Virus record (IMG/VR): IMGVR_UViG_3300047462_000741
Span: 1 to 27,781 of that record
Reading direction: 5' to 3' (one strand)
Length of the DNA: 27,781 nucleotides
From: a virus
The position numbers and the translations under genes are program-made. The notes beneath the pieces are model-generated. The model saw only the letters and a list, made by a program, of their open reading frames with translations. It did no database searches and was not told the DNA's origin. Shown piece by piece: positions 6,941 to 13,757 of this stretch (positions within the stretch are counted from its first letter, which is position 1; each line of letters starts with the position of its first letter).

Positions 6941-7585
6941 ATGGATGGGGTGCGGCTGGCGGACCGGCTGGCCTACGGGGCCGGTTGCGCGGCGCGGCGG
7001 GTGGGGTTTCTGCATGACGCCTACCGGCCGGACGGGCCGGAGGCGCCGGTGGACCTCGCCAAGCGGTTTCTGCGGCTGCCGGTGGCCTTTGTGCTGCCAG
7101 GCGGCAGCCTGGGCGCGCCCAGCGGCTTTGCGGTGCCGTTCCGGCAGGCCTGGGCGGATTGGAGTTATCTGCGCGTTGGCGATTATCTGGCCGGCCCGGA
7201 AGGCACGGTGTTTGTCGCCGCCATAGAACCGCCGAAGCCGATGCTGGTGGTGATGACGAACAGCGTGGTGGCATTGTCCCGCCCGGCGGCGCCGGTGCTG
7301 GCGGGGGTCAACCCTTACGGCGCGGTGCTGCCCGGCACGATGACGGCGCTGATTACCGGTTTTCCGGCGAGCCTGCTGACCGGCGGGCTGGGCGACCGGA
7401 CCAAAGCCGGGCTGCCGGACGATACGCGGGTGCCGGGCTTTACCGCCCTGCTGCCGGTGGTACCGTGCGTGCAGCCGCGCGTGGCGGACATTCTGACCAA
7501 CGAGCGGGCCGAACGGTTCGTAGTGACGGCGGTGGAGACGGTTTCCGGCGTCTGGCGGCTCTCCCTGGTGCAGGCGGTAAGCTGA
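6941..7585 (+). CDS. Putative neck / head-closure protein
   Basis: This 214-aa protein has its ATG 2 nt after the preceding stop. The open frame extends further upstream to 6872, but that part lies inside the previous gene and is rejected. The protein is Pro/Gly/Val-rich with a beta character (LPVAFVLPGG, GDYLAGPEGTVFVAAI, RFVVTAVETVSGVWRLSLVQ). The last segment resembles a small beta-barrel edge, as in head-tail stopper proteins. It ends in TGATG, so the following gene is translationally coupled. I do not recognise a named family. The role is inferred from the place between the connector and the tail sheath genes. Confidence 0.5.
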   Translation: MDGVRLADRLAYGAGCAARRVGFLHDAYRPDGPEAPVDLAKRFLRLPVAFVLPGGSLGAPSGFAVPFRQAWADWSYLRVGDYLAGPEGTVFVAAIEPPKPMLVVMTNSVVALSRPAAPVLAGVNPYGAVLPGTMTALITGFPASLLTGGLGDRTKAGLPDDTRVPGFTALLPVVPCVQPRVADILTNERAERFVVTAVETVSGVWRLSLVQAVS

Positions 7586-8415
7586 TGGCGGACCAGGCGG
7601 ATGTGGAAACGGCGCTGGCCGCGCTTGTCGCGAATGCGTTGTATCCGGCCGGGACGGCAGCGCCCGGCGTGACGGGGTATGTTTGCCGGGTTTACCGGGG
7701 CTATCCGGCGGCGCCCACGCTCGATGCGGATTTGGCGGCCGGCAACGTGAACATCTCGGTTGCGGCGGCGGGCGGCGCGGTGAAAAACGTGACGCGCTAT
7801 CCGCGGGTGTGGACGACAGTGGCGCCGGTGCCGGCAAGTTTAAGTGTGACCGTGGGGCCGGACAGTGCGCGTTTCGCCGGACAATGCGCGGTGGGGCAAC
7901 TTGCCGGCATTGCGGTGAATGGGGCGTTGTTTCCCTATGCCGTGCAGGCGAGCGATACGCCGGCGACGGTGGCGAGCAATCTGGCGGCGTTGCTGCGGCA
8001 GGCCGGATGGCTGGTGAATTATGCCGGGACGACGGTGACGGTGCCGGGTGCCGCGATGTTCGCCGCCCGCGTGGTGTATGGCGCCGGCGCATTGCAGGAG
8101 ATCAAGCGGCAGGCGCAGGATTTCAGAATATCTTTGTGGTGTCCCAATCCTGTGTCCCGCGATGCCATTGCGCCGGTGATCGACGAAGCATTGGCGGCGC
8201 AGAATTTTGCGGCACTCGCGGATGGTTCATACGCACGGCTGATTTACGCCGGCGGCGAGACGGTGGATTCCAATGCGGATGCCACGCTGTACCGGCGCGA
8301 TTTGATTTACAATGCGGAATATCCGACGACCCTGGCGCAGATGACGCCGGCGATGCTGTTCGGCACGGCCGGATTTTCGGCCAATGCCGAATTTGTTCAA
8401 AATCTAAACGAGTAA
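7585..8415 (+). CDS. Putative tail terminator/completion protein
   Basis: The ATG overlaps the previous stop (TGATG), giving 276 aa. The frame continues upstream to 7159, but that is out-of-frame translation of the neighbour and is left out. The N-terminal part is helical (ADVETALAALVANALYP), followed by a beta-rich middle and a block FRISLWCPNPVSRDAIAPVI with DEALAAQNFAAL. The combination of a short N-terminal helix, a 'CRVYRGYP' strand and a later helix resembles tail-completion or baseplate-adjacent proteins in Mu/P2-type phages. The site just before sheath and tube favours tail terminator. The assignment is moderate to low because the sequence has no diagnostic motif. Confidence 0.48.
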   Translation: MADQADVETALAALVANALYPAGTAAPGVTGYVCRVYRGYPAAPTLDADLAAGNVNISVAAAGGAVKNVTRYPRVWTTVAPVPASLSVTVGPDSARFAGQCAVGQLAGIAVNGALFPYAVQASDTPATVASNLAALLRQAGWLVNYAGTTVTVPGAAMFAARVVYGAGALQEIKRQAQDFRISLWCPNPVSRDAIAPVIDEALAAQNFAALADGSYARLIYAGGETVDSNADATLYRRDLIYNAEYPTTLAQMTPAMLFGTAGFSANAEFVQNLNE

Positions 8416-8425
8416 GGATTCCTAA

Positions 8426-8566
8426 ATGACATTTCAGTTGGTGGTGCTGAAATCCTTCGCCGGATTCAAGCGTGGCGATGTGATTGCCGATAAAGCGGCG
8501 GTTGCAAAAATTCTGGCCGGGCCGGAGGCGAGTTTCGTCGTCCGCGTCGCCGCGAAGGAGGGCTGA
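8426..8566 (+). CDS. 46-aa conserved-position phage protein before tail sheath
   Basis: This small ORF runs from ATG 8426 to TGA 8564-8566, with AAGGA (8414-8418) 7 nt upstream, a strong ribosome binding site. The product has 46 residues with alternating strands and a short helix: FQLVVLKSFAGFKRGDVIA near the start and an ILAGP...FVVRVAAKEG end. The GGAGG within its last codons serves as the ribosome binding site of the tail sheath gene 3 nt downstream, so the two are coupled. In Mu-like phages a comparably small gene (DUF2635) precedes the sheath. I cannot say whether this one is homologous. Its function is unknown. A minor tail or assembly factor is a reasonable guess. Confidence 0.7.
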   Translation: MTFQLVVLKSFAGFKRGDVIADKAAVAKILAGPEASFVVRVAAKEG

Positions 8567-8569
8567 GCC

Positions 8570-10117
8570 ATGCCGATTGTGAGCCAGGGTGCGATTAATA
8601 CGACGGCGCTGATTGTGCCGGATTTGTACGTGCAGATTGTGGCGCCGCAGACGTTGCTGCTGAACGGGGTGTCGACCGATACGCTGGGCGTGGTCGGCTC
8701 GGCCAGTTGGGGGCCGGTGGGCGAACCGACGATCATCGGCGATATGGGCGGCTATGCGGTGGCGTTTGGGGCGGTGATGCCGCGCAAATACGATATGGGG
8801 ACGCAGGTTGCGACGGCGGTGCAACAGGGTGCGGCGAATTTCCGTTGCGTGCGGGTAACGGACGGGACGGACACCGCGGCTTCACTTTCGGTGCTGGGTG
8901 CGGTGAATTTTACCGCGGTCTATACCGGCAGTATGGGCAACCATCTCAGCCTGACATTTTCCGCCGGGTCGGCCGCCAATTCCTGGCGCCTGGCGGTGGC
9001 GATGCCGGGCCAGAGCCCGGAAGTTTTCGACAACATTACCGGCGCCGGGCCGGTATTCTGGAGCAACCTCGTCAACGCCGTGAATAATGGCGCCGGGGTG
9101 CTGCGCGGACCATCGAAACTGGTTATTGCGAGCGCAGTTTCCTCGACCGCGACGCCGGTTGCCGGGGCGTTTCCATTCAGTGCCGGAACGATCGGGTCGG
9201 ATGGCGCCGCCGGGTTGAACGCGGCGTCGCTGGTCGGCATCGATACGCTGCCGCGGCAAGGCATGTACGCGCTGCGGGGCCAGGGCTGCGCGCTGGCGCT
9301 GCTGGCCGATACCGACGACGCGACGCAATGGAGCGTGCAGACCGCGTTCGGCCTGTCCGAAAGCGTGTACATGATCCTGACCGGGCCGGCGGGGGATACG
9401 ATCAGCAATGCGGTGGCGGCCAAGGCGGCGGCCGGCATCGACAGCTATGCGGCGAAATTGATGTTCGGCGACTGGGTCTATTGGTATGACCAGGCGAATG
9501 CGCTGACCAGGCTGGTTTCGCCGCAGGGGTTTGTCGCCGGGCGGCTGGCGAATTTGTCGCCCGAACAATCGTCGCTGAACAAGCCGCTTTATGCGATCAC
9601 CGGCACGCAGAAATCCGGCCAGCCAGGTGTGGGTGTCGCCACGACGTACGCGACGGCGGATCTGTCCGCGTTGCTCTCGGCCGGGATCGACGTGATTGCC
9701 AATCCGCAGCCGGGCGGCGCTTATTGGGGCGTGCGCGGGGGGCACAACTCATCCTCCAATGCCGCAACGAACGGCGATAATTATACCAGGCTGACGAATT
9801 ACATCGCGCGCACATTGTCGTCCGGCATGGGGGTTTATGTCGGGCAACTGGTTAATTCGACATTGTTCCAGAATATCCTGGCGACGCTGATGGCATTTTT
9901 GAATGCGCTGCTGGGCCAGGGACTGCTCGGCAGCACCGATGGGTCGCTGCCGTTCGCCGTGGTATGCGATATTACCAACAATCCTGCGTCGCGCACGGGA
10001 CTTGGCTATGTGCAGGCGGATGTGCAGGTGCGGTATCAGGCGATCAACGAGAAATTCATTGTCAACGTGCAGGGCGGGCAGACCGTGCAGGTGAGCCGGC
10101 AGACGGTCAGCAATTAA
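8570..10117 (+). CDS. Contractile tail sheath protein
   Basis: This 515-aa protein of the Mu gpL/P2 FI-like sheath class shows that the virion is a myovirus. The N-terminal part has PDLYVQIVAP and LGVVGSASWGPVGEP, the usual start of sheath proteins, where a prior strand leads into the sheath handshake arm. The C-terminal region has GVRGGHNSSSNAATNGDNYT, then TRLTNYIARTLSSGMGVYVG and a final beta-strand segment (EKFIVNVQGGQTVQVSRQ), matching the conserved sheath C-terminal domain. A GGAGG ribosome binding site lies upstream of the ATG at 8570. The sheath polymerises around the tube and contracts to drive it through the host envelope. The tail tube gene follows immediately. Confidence 0.92.
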   Translation: MPIVSQGAINTTALIVPDLYVQIVAPQTLLLNGVSTDTLGVVGSASWGPVGEPTIIGDMGGYAVAFGAVMPRKYDMGTQVATAVQQGAANFRCVRVTDGTDTAASLSVLGAVNFTAVYTGSMGNHLSLTFSAGSAANSWRLAVAMPGQSPEVFDNITGAGPVFWSNLVNAVNNGAGVLRGPSKLVIASAVSSTATPVAGAFPFSAGTIGSDGAAGLNAASLVGIDTLPRQGMYALRGQGCALALLADTDDATQWSVQTAFGLSESVYMILTGPAGDTISNAVAAKAAAGIDSYAAKLMFGDWVYWYDQANALTRLVSPQGFVAGRLANLSPEQSSLNKPLYAITGTQKSGQPGVGVATTYATADLSALLSAGIDVIANPQPGGAYWGVRGGHNSSSNAATNGDNYTRLTNYIARTLSSGMGVYVGQLVNSTLFQNILATLMAFLNALLGQGLLGSTDGSLPFAVVCDITNNPASRTGLGYVQADVQVRYQAINEKFIVNVQGGQTVQVSRQTVSN

Positions 10118-10132
10118 AAGGGGTTCATAACG

Positions 10133-10561
10133 ATGCCGTATAATACGTTTTCGGTTGGTAGTGACTGCCAACTGGTGGTGATGGGGCCGTTCGGCCGGGT
10201 GGACCTGGCGCACGTGACGGGGTTTGAGGCGAGCCAGTTGACGCAGGCGGTGCGGGTGGACCGGCTGGACGGTGTGCAGCTCGGCGCCGAATTGCCGAAG
10301 GGCTGGAGCGGGGTTTTTACGCTGGACCGCGGATCCTCGGTGGCGGATGATTTTATTGCGGCGATCGAGCAGGCGTACCTGGCTGGGCAGTCGATCGCCG
10401 CGGGGACGTTGTATCAGTATGTTAACGAACCGGATGGCTCGACCTCGACCTATCAGTTCAGCGGGGCGGTGTTTAGGCTTTCCTCCGCCGGCGCTTACAG
10501 GGGGGATGCGGCGGTGGGACAGAAATTGCAATTTTATGCGTCCAGCCGGAAGCGCGTGTGA
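10133..10561 (+). CDS. Tail tube protein
   Basis: This 142-aa protein directly downstream of the sheath has the standard size for tail tube proteins. It is beta-rich (FSVGSDCQLVVMGPFGRVDL, YQFSGAVFRLSSAGAY) with one central helix (DDFIAAIEQAYLAGQS), the layout of the tube/Hcp-like beta-barrel fold. A loose AAAAGGGG ribosome binding site precedes the ATG. Its TGA overlaps the next gene's start (TGATG), giving coupling to the tail chaperone. It forms stacked hexameric rings inside the sheath. Identification rests on order, length and fold impression. Confidence 0.85.
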   Translation: MPYNTFSVGSDCQLVVMGPFGRVDLAHVTGFEASQLTQAVRVDRLDGVQLGAELPKGWSGVFTLDRGSSVADDFIAAIEQAYLAGQSIAAGTLYQYVNEPDGSTSTYQFSGAVFRLSSAGAYRGDAAVGQKLQFYASSRKRV

Positions 10562-10860
10562 TGACGGAGATTGTAGATAAAGCCGGGCGGCGGATTGCGC
10601 TGCGGCGGGTGGGGGTGGTTGAGCAGTTGCGGCTTTTTAAGGCGCTGGGGCCGGAGCTATCGGTGATCCCGCCATACTTGACCGGTGCGATGATTGCAGC
10701 CTCCGTTGCGATGATCGACGATGTGCCGTTGCCATTTCCCACCAGTGAGGCGGGGGTGGAGGCGGCCCTTGAGCGGATTGGGCTGGAGGCGATGGCCTTG
10801 ATTGCCGCGGCAACGGCCCGGCCAGCGGCGGATGTGCTGGAGGCGGCAGCGGGAAACTAG
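10561..10860 (+). CDS. Tail assembly chaperone (short form, gpG/E-like)
   Basis: This 99-aa, helix-rich, acidic protein is encoded immediately after the tube gene, the invariant place of tail assembly chaperones. The segment RRIALRRVGVVEQLRLFKAL at residues about 9-28 and the Ala-rich C-terminal helices fit P2 gpE-like and related 'tail assembly protein' families. ATG 10561 (TGATG overlap) is preferred over the GTG just before it. The final two sense codons and the preceding base form GGGAAAC immediately before TAG, a canonical -1 slippery heptamer. This short form should be the abundant product, with a longer frameshifted form made at low frequency. The chaperone coats the tape measure protein during tail assembly. 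Confidence 0.85.
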   Translation: MTEIVDKAGRRIALRRVGVVEQLRLFKALGPELSVIPPYLTGAMIAASVAMIDDVPLPFPTSEAGVEAALERIGLEAMALIAAATARPAADVLEAAAGN

Positions 10861-11027
10861 CCAGGCACTCTGAGTTAACGGATTGTTTGTATCTGGTTAA
10901 TTGCGGGGTGCCGTATGATGTGGCGTTTGGCCTGGATGAGGCGGAACGGATGGCTCATGTGGTGATTTTTGGTGAGTTGAGCGGCTTAAAATTCGATTGG
11001 AAGCGGTTTAGCTGGGAGGCAACATAA
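10561..11027 (+). CDS. Tail assembly chaperone, -1 frameshifted long form (gpGT/E+E'-like)
   Basis: Reading slips back one base at G GGA AAC (10851-10857) and continues in the -1 frame from CTA 10857 to TAA 11025-11027. This adds 56 codons after residue 99 and gives about 155 aa. The extension is a clean coding frame with helical, charged content: LTDCLYLVNCGVPYDVAFGL, then DEAERMAHVVIFGEL and LKFDWKRFSWEAT. It has no start codon or ribosome binding site of its own near its 5' end. The long form is expected to contact tape measure and tube proteins, as lambda gpGT does. The -1 mechanism is read directly from the heptamer and the overlapping frames. The fraction of slipping is unknown. Confidence 0.88.
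10851..10857 (+). promoter_or_regulatory. -1 programmed frameshift slippery site GGGAAAC
   Basis: The heptamer fits X XXY YYZ in the zero frame of the tail chaperone (G GGA AAC) and is followed directly by the TAG stop. Both tRNAs can re-pair after a -1 shift on GGG AAA. Sites of this type are known in the tail chaperone genes of many tailed phages. No clear stimulatory hairpin or upstream Shine-Dalgarno was identified by eye. Confidence 0.88.
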
Positions 11028-11039
11028 AAAACTTAAGGT

Positions 11040-11813
11040 TTGCTAATCATCTTGTGTTATACTGTGTGGAGATTTCATATTCGCATAGCACGAGTTAGGT
11101 ACAAATTGCGCGTATTTTTTAAGCGGCTTGGAATATTGTTTTGGTGGATATTCATAGGATATGGATTTCTACTTTTTGTACTTATATGTAATGCTTGGGT
11201 TTATCCTGAAGTATATGATGGCACTCGTTCGTCCTGGTCGGGGGAATCGCTAATAATTTATTTTCCCCTTCTTATCGTCGTCATCATCGTATGTCTATTC
11301 GTCAAACGTAAAGCCATTTACGCACCACTTTTTGTTTTGGCCCTAATCATTAGTGAATTCAGTTTTGGATTCATTCGCGCATTTGTCGTTGCCATGGAGT
11401 TTTGGACATTTAATTTTCCAGCAGCAACAGATGTACAGAATTACTGTCATCCAGTAAAATTTATCCAAGATGGGAGCATTTATAAGTTTGGGGTTTGTGG
11501 CGGCGAAGTGCCTGACGAAGATGGTCAAACCGGATTTGGCCCCGAGATTGTGTATGATACCAGCGGAGATATTGCCTATAGCACGTATAGTTTCTCAGGC
11601 GATGGCCAGATATTCAAACCGGAGCGCAAAGAATTCGTCGATGCCGTAAGAAAATTTTATAATGACGATCCTGAAGAGGCATTTGAAGTTGCGGATTTTC
11701 AGACCACACCAATTTATGGCCATTTTTATGTAGTTGTTACGGATGATGTCGGTGGTGGATTTACGGACACATACGGGCCGCCACCCTATAACAAAGAAAA
11801 TCCGTATAAATGA
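11040..11813 (+). CDS. Unknown multi-pass membrane protein in an AT-rich insert
   Basis: This protein of up to 257 aa has a TTG start at 11040 with AAGG too close to be ideal. Downstream TTG or GTG codons (for example GTG 11064) are alternatives. A basic N-terminus (RFHIRIARVRYKLRVFFKRL) is followed by three predicted membrane segments at about residues 31-53, 70-88 and 93-117. An acidic soluble domain (130-257) has Cys136 and Cys153 and a C-terminal Pro/Tyr-rich tail. Base composition is clearly more AT-rich than the neighbours, indicating separate acquisition. It sits where a tape measure gene would be expected and does not resemble one (no long helical repeats). I recognise no family. Moron, superinfection-exclusion or immunity roles are all possible. 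Confidence 0.6.
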   Translation: MLIILCYTVWRFHIRIARVRYKLRVFFKRLGILFWWIFIGYGFLLFVLICNAWVYPEVYDGTRSSWSGESLIIYFPLLIVVIIVCLFVKRKAIYAPLFVLALIISEFSFGFIRAFVVAMEFWTFNFPAATDVQNYCHPVKFIQDGSIYKFGVCGGEVPDEDGQTGFGPEIVYDTSGDIAYSTYSFSGDGQIFKPERKEFVDAVRKFYNDDPEEAFEVADFQTTPIYGHFYVVVTDDVGGGFTDTYGPPPYNKENPYK

Positions 11814-11832
11814 TTTGTGAGAAGGTTTGTGT

Positions 11833-12013
11833 ATGAACGACCCATCAAATCCTTACGAAAATAGATCGGAATTTTATATTTATCCGAGAAAACCGCAAAA
11901 AAATTATTTTTGATAATGGTCGTATCCCTTTATTTAGAAATATAGCGCCAGCAGATGAAAGATTTTATGTTGCTGTCAAGTACCTTTGGCTTAATGTTCG
12001 GTGGCGCTTATAA
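11833..12013 (+). pseudogene. Small AT-rich ORF with an apparent +1 frameshift at an A7 run
   Basis: An ATG at 11833 with a GAGAAGG ribosome binding site 8 nt upstream opens a 26-codon frame ending at TGA 11911-11913. Immediately before the stop is a run of seven A (11897-11903). If one A is skipped, reading continues as a coding-like frame (FDNGRIPLFRNIAPADERFY, then VAVKYLWLNVRWRL) to TAA 12011-12013, for a total of 59 aa. This looks like a small gene broken by a one-base insertion in the homopolymer, or a sequencing error. A programmed shift is less likely because it would be +1. It follows the membrane protein gene by 19 nt and shares its AT-rich composition. Function is unknown. Confidence 0.5.
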
Positions 12014-12038
12014 TTTGAGGCACCTAAATATTTCCAAT

Positions 12039-12872
12039 ATGGCTTTTCCTTACGGTATGAGCCAGCAAGATACCGAGAATTTTGAGGCGGGGTTTGCCTG
12101 GGCCAAAGCGCAGATGCATGACCCTAATTCTACATTTTACAAACAGGCCAAGGCTTTTGGTTTGGGCGTCGAATCTCAGCCGAAGCGTTCCGGCTCACTC
12201 GCGCCGCGCGGGCGATTTGTGGCGCCGCGGAACACAAAAAATGGTTCGAACCATGCCAGCAATGACGGTGGCGCGGCGCCATTCGGCAAGCCGGCAAACG
12301 GTGGCATATATGATGCGATCTCCGGTCCTGGCGCGCCGGCGATGTTCGCCGTGCTTGACTTGATGCCTATGCTGTATGGTAGGGGGGCCGCTTCTGCCGG
12401 CGCGGCTTTTTTTCCGGCACGAAGTGAAAGAGCCGCGGCCGCAGAAGGAACTCTGGCCTCCGGCGTGCGTTGGCATCGCCAGGTAAAGTCGATGAATGGC
12501 GCGAAACCATTAGCGCCGCGGGGCGCCGGGTTGCAGCCACGCTTCAGCCAATCCGCAAGCGTGGATGCCCGATACGCCATGCCGGGAGCAGCCCAAACGG
12601 CGCCGGCCGGGGTGACGATGCAGCGCGGAATAAGCGGCAATTTCTCACTTGAAATGCGCCGTCCGTTTTCAGCGCAAACATCTTCCGGCGTCGATGATAT
12701 GGTTCCGCAAGCCCAGGGATCTGCGTTAGGCAATGATTATATCAAACGCGATGAACTCGGGGGATTGATGGAAGATCACCTCAACCGGCAGGCGCGGCTG
12801 CCGTCCTCCGGTTATACCGGCTTCGATCCGTGGCTGAGCCCGGCCTGGCCCGGACGAAAACTCCCGAACTGA
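12039..12872 (+). CDS. Possible C-terminal remnant of the tape measure protein
   Basis: The open frame begins at ATG 11955, but its first 28 codons lie in AT-rich sequence that overlaps another ORF. ATG 12039 or 12057 is a better start, although neither has a good ribosome binding site. The product (about 277 aa) is low complexity, rich in Ala, Gly, Pro, Ser and Arg, and has no long helical repeats. The C-terminal 35 residues look conserved (LMEDHLNRQARLPSSGYTGF, then DPWLSPAWPGRKLP), a style I associate with the ends of tape measure proteins in related prophages. It lies exactly between the tail chaperone and gene U, the tape measure slot. Contractile tails usually need a tape measure of more than 500 aa, so this is probably truncated at its 5' end by the AT-rich insert. 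It may alternatively be a complete, very short or unrelated protein. Confidence 0.5.
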   Translation: MAFPYGMSQQDTENFEAGFAWAKAQMHDPNSTFYKQAKAFGLGVESQPKRSGSLAPRGRFVAPRNTKNGSNHASNDGGAAPFGKPANGGIYDAISGPGAPAMFAVLDLMPMLYGRGAASAGAAFFPARSERAAAAEGTLASGVRWHRQVKSMNGAKPLAPRGAGLQPRFSQSASVDARYAMPGAAQTAPAGVTMQRGISGNFSLEMRRPFSAQTSSGVDDMVPQAQGSALGNDYIKRDELGGLMEDHLNRQARLPSSGYTGFDPWLSPAWPGRKLPN

Positions 12873-12879
12873 GGTTTGC

Positions 12880-13569
12880 ATGAGCAATGTGGTGGTGACC
12901 CTGGGCGGCGTGCCGTTCCGGGATTTCGAGGTGCCGGAAAAAATCAGTTTTGGCGGGGCGCAGCGCGTGGCGGTGAACCGGCTGATCGGCGGCGGCCGGG
13001 TGGTGAATGCGCTGGGCGAGGATGACGGGGAAATCCATTTCGGTGGCGTATTCAGCGGCGATGACGCGGCGGCGCGCGCGCAGTTGCTGGATGCGGCGCG
13101 GACCCTCGGCACGGCGATCCCGCTCGCCTGGGGCAGGTTTTTTTACATGGTCGTTCTGGCGGAATTTGCCGCGGAATATACCAAGCCGTGGTGGATTCCT
13201 TTCGCCGTGCGCTGCGTGGTGGCCACCGATCCGGTGGCGGCCCTGGCCGGCCTGGTGACACCGGTGGCGGACCTCATCGGCAACGACATTGCGGCCGCGG
13301 CATCATTGAGCGTGCAGGCCGGGATTTCGCTGCTTGGCTTGAGCGGCAGCAATCCGGCTTATGCGGCGGCGCAGGCCACCATCGGTTCCGCGATCGCGTC
13401 CAATGGCTTGGCACTCAGCAATGGCGCGGATGGATTGGCGGCGGCGAACGATGCGGCCGGCGGCGTGGCGGGGATGGGTGAGATTATGATTGCGTCATCG
13501 CAACTTGCGGCACTCGGCGGCATCAACGGCTATGTCAACCGGGCGGCCTCGCTCGCGGCGCAATTATGA
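12880..13569 (+). CDS. P2 gpU-like tail protein with C-terminal extension
   Basis: This 229-aa protein has an N-terminal 110-residue part that matches the P2 gpU layout. It contains VTLGGVPFRDFEVPEKISFG, then NRLIGGGRVVNALGEDDGEI, a helix (AARAQLLDAARTLGTAIPL) and a strand ending FAVRCVV. The remaining half is an Ala/Gly-rich extension that may form a hydrophobic helix or a baseplate-linked linker. A GAGG ribosome binding site is 7 nt upstream of the ATG. The gene order U-X-D with the two following genes is that of P2-like tails. In P2 gpU is a tail completion/terminator protein. The extension is longer than in P2 and its purpose is unknown. Confidence 0.75.
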   Translation: MSNVVVTLGGVPFRDFEVPEKISFGGAQRVAVNRLIGGGRVVNALGEDDGEIHFGGVFSGDDAAARAQLLDAARTLGTAIPLAWGRFFYMVVLAEFAAEYTKPWWIPFAVRCVVATDPVAALAGLVTPVADLIGNDIAAAASLSVQAGISLLGLSGSNPAYAAAQATIGSAIASNGLALSNGADGLAAANDAAGGVAGMGEIMIASSQLAALGGINGYVNRAASLAAQL

Positions 13570-13757
13570 TGAGCGGACAGACGGTTACGGTTGCGGGCGG
13601 CAATCTGTTTGCGCTGGCGGCGCAATATTTGAATGACGCAACGCAATGGATCCGCATCGCGCAGGCGAACAATTTGTCCGACCCGGTGTTGCAGGGCGTT
13701 TGCACCTTGGTGATTCCGCCAGTGAACGCCGCGGCCGGAGGCGGCATTGCCGGTTGA
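13566..13757 (+). CDS. LysM-like tail protein (P2 gpX-like)
   Basis: This protein of about 63 aa starts at ATG 13566, overlapping the gpU-like stop (ATGA). An adjacent ATG at 13569 is an alternative. The sequence QTVTVAGGNLFALAAQYL and WIRIAQANNLSDPVL, followed by LVIPP, is a single LysM-type motif of the sort found in P2 gpX. Such proteins sit at the tail hub region and may help cell wall contact. Its 3' end overlaps the hub gene by 11 nt. The small size, motif and place in the U-X-D order make the call fairly safe. Confidence 0.82.
   Translation: MMSGQTVTVAGGNLFALAAQYLNDATQWIRIAQANNLSDPVLQGVCTLVIPPVNAAAGGGIAG

Noticed and set aside
7159-7584. Upstream extension of the gene at 7585
   Set aside because: The stretch is an out-of-frame reading of the preceding gene. 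The coupled ATG at 7585 (TGATG) is the natural start.
11955-12038. Longer N-terminus of the ORF ending at 12872 (start at 11955)
   Set aside because: This part overlaps the small frameshifted ORF in AT-rich DNA, and an in-frame stop is found at 11943-11945. The later ATGs are at least as likely, though neither has a clear ribosome binding site.
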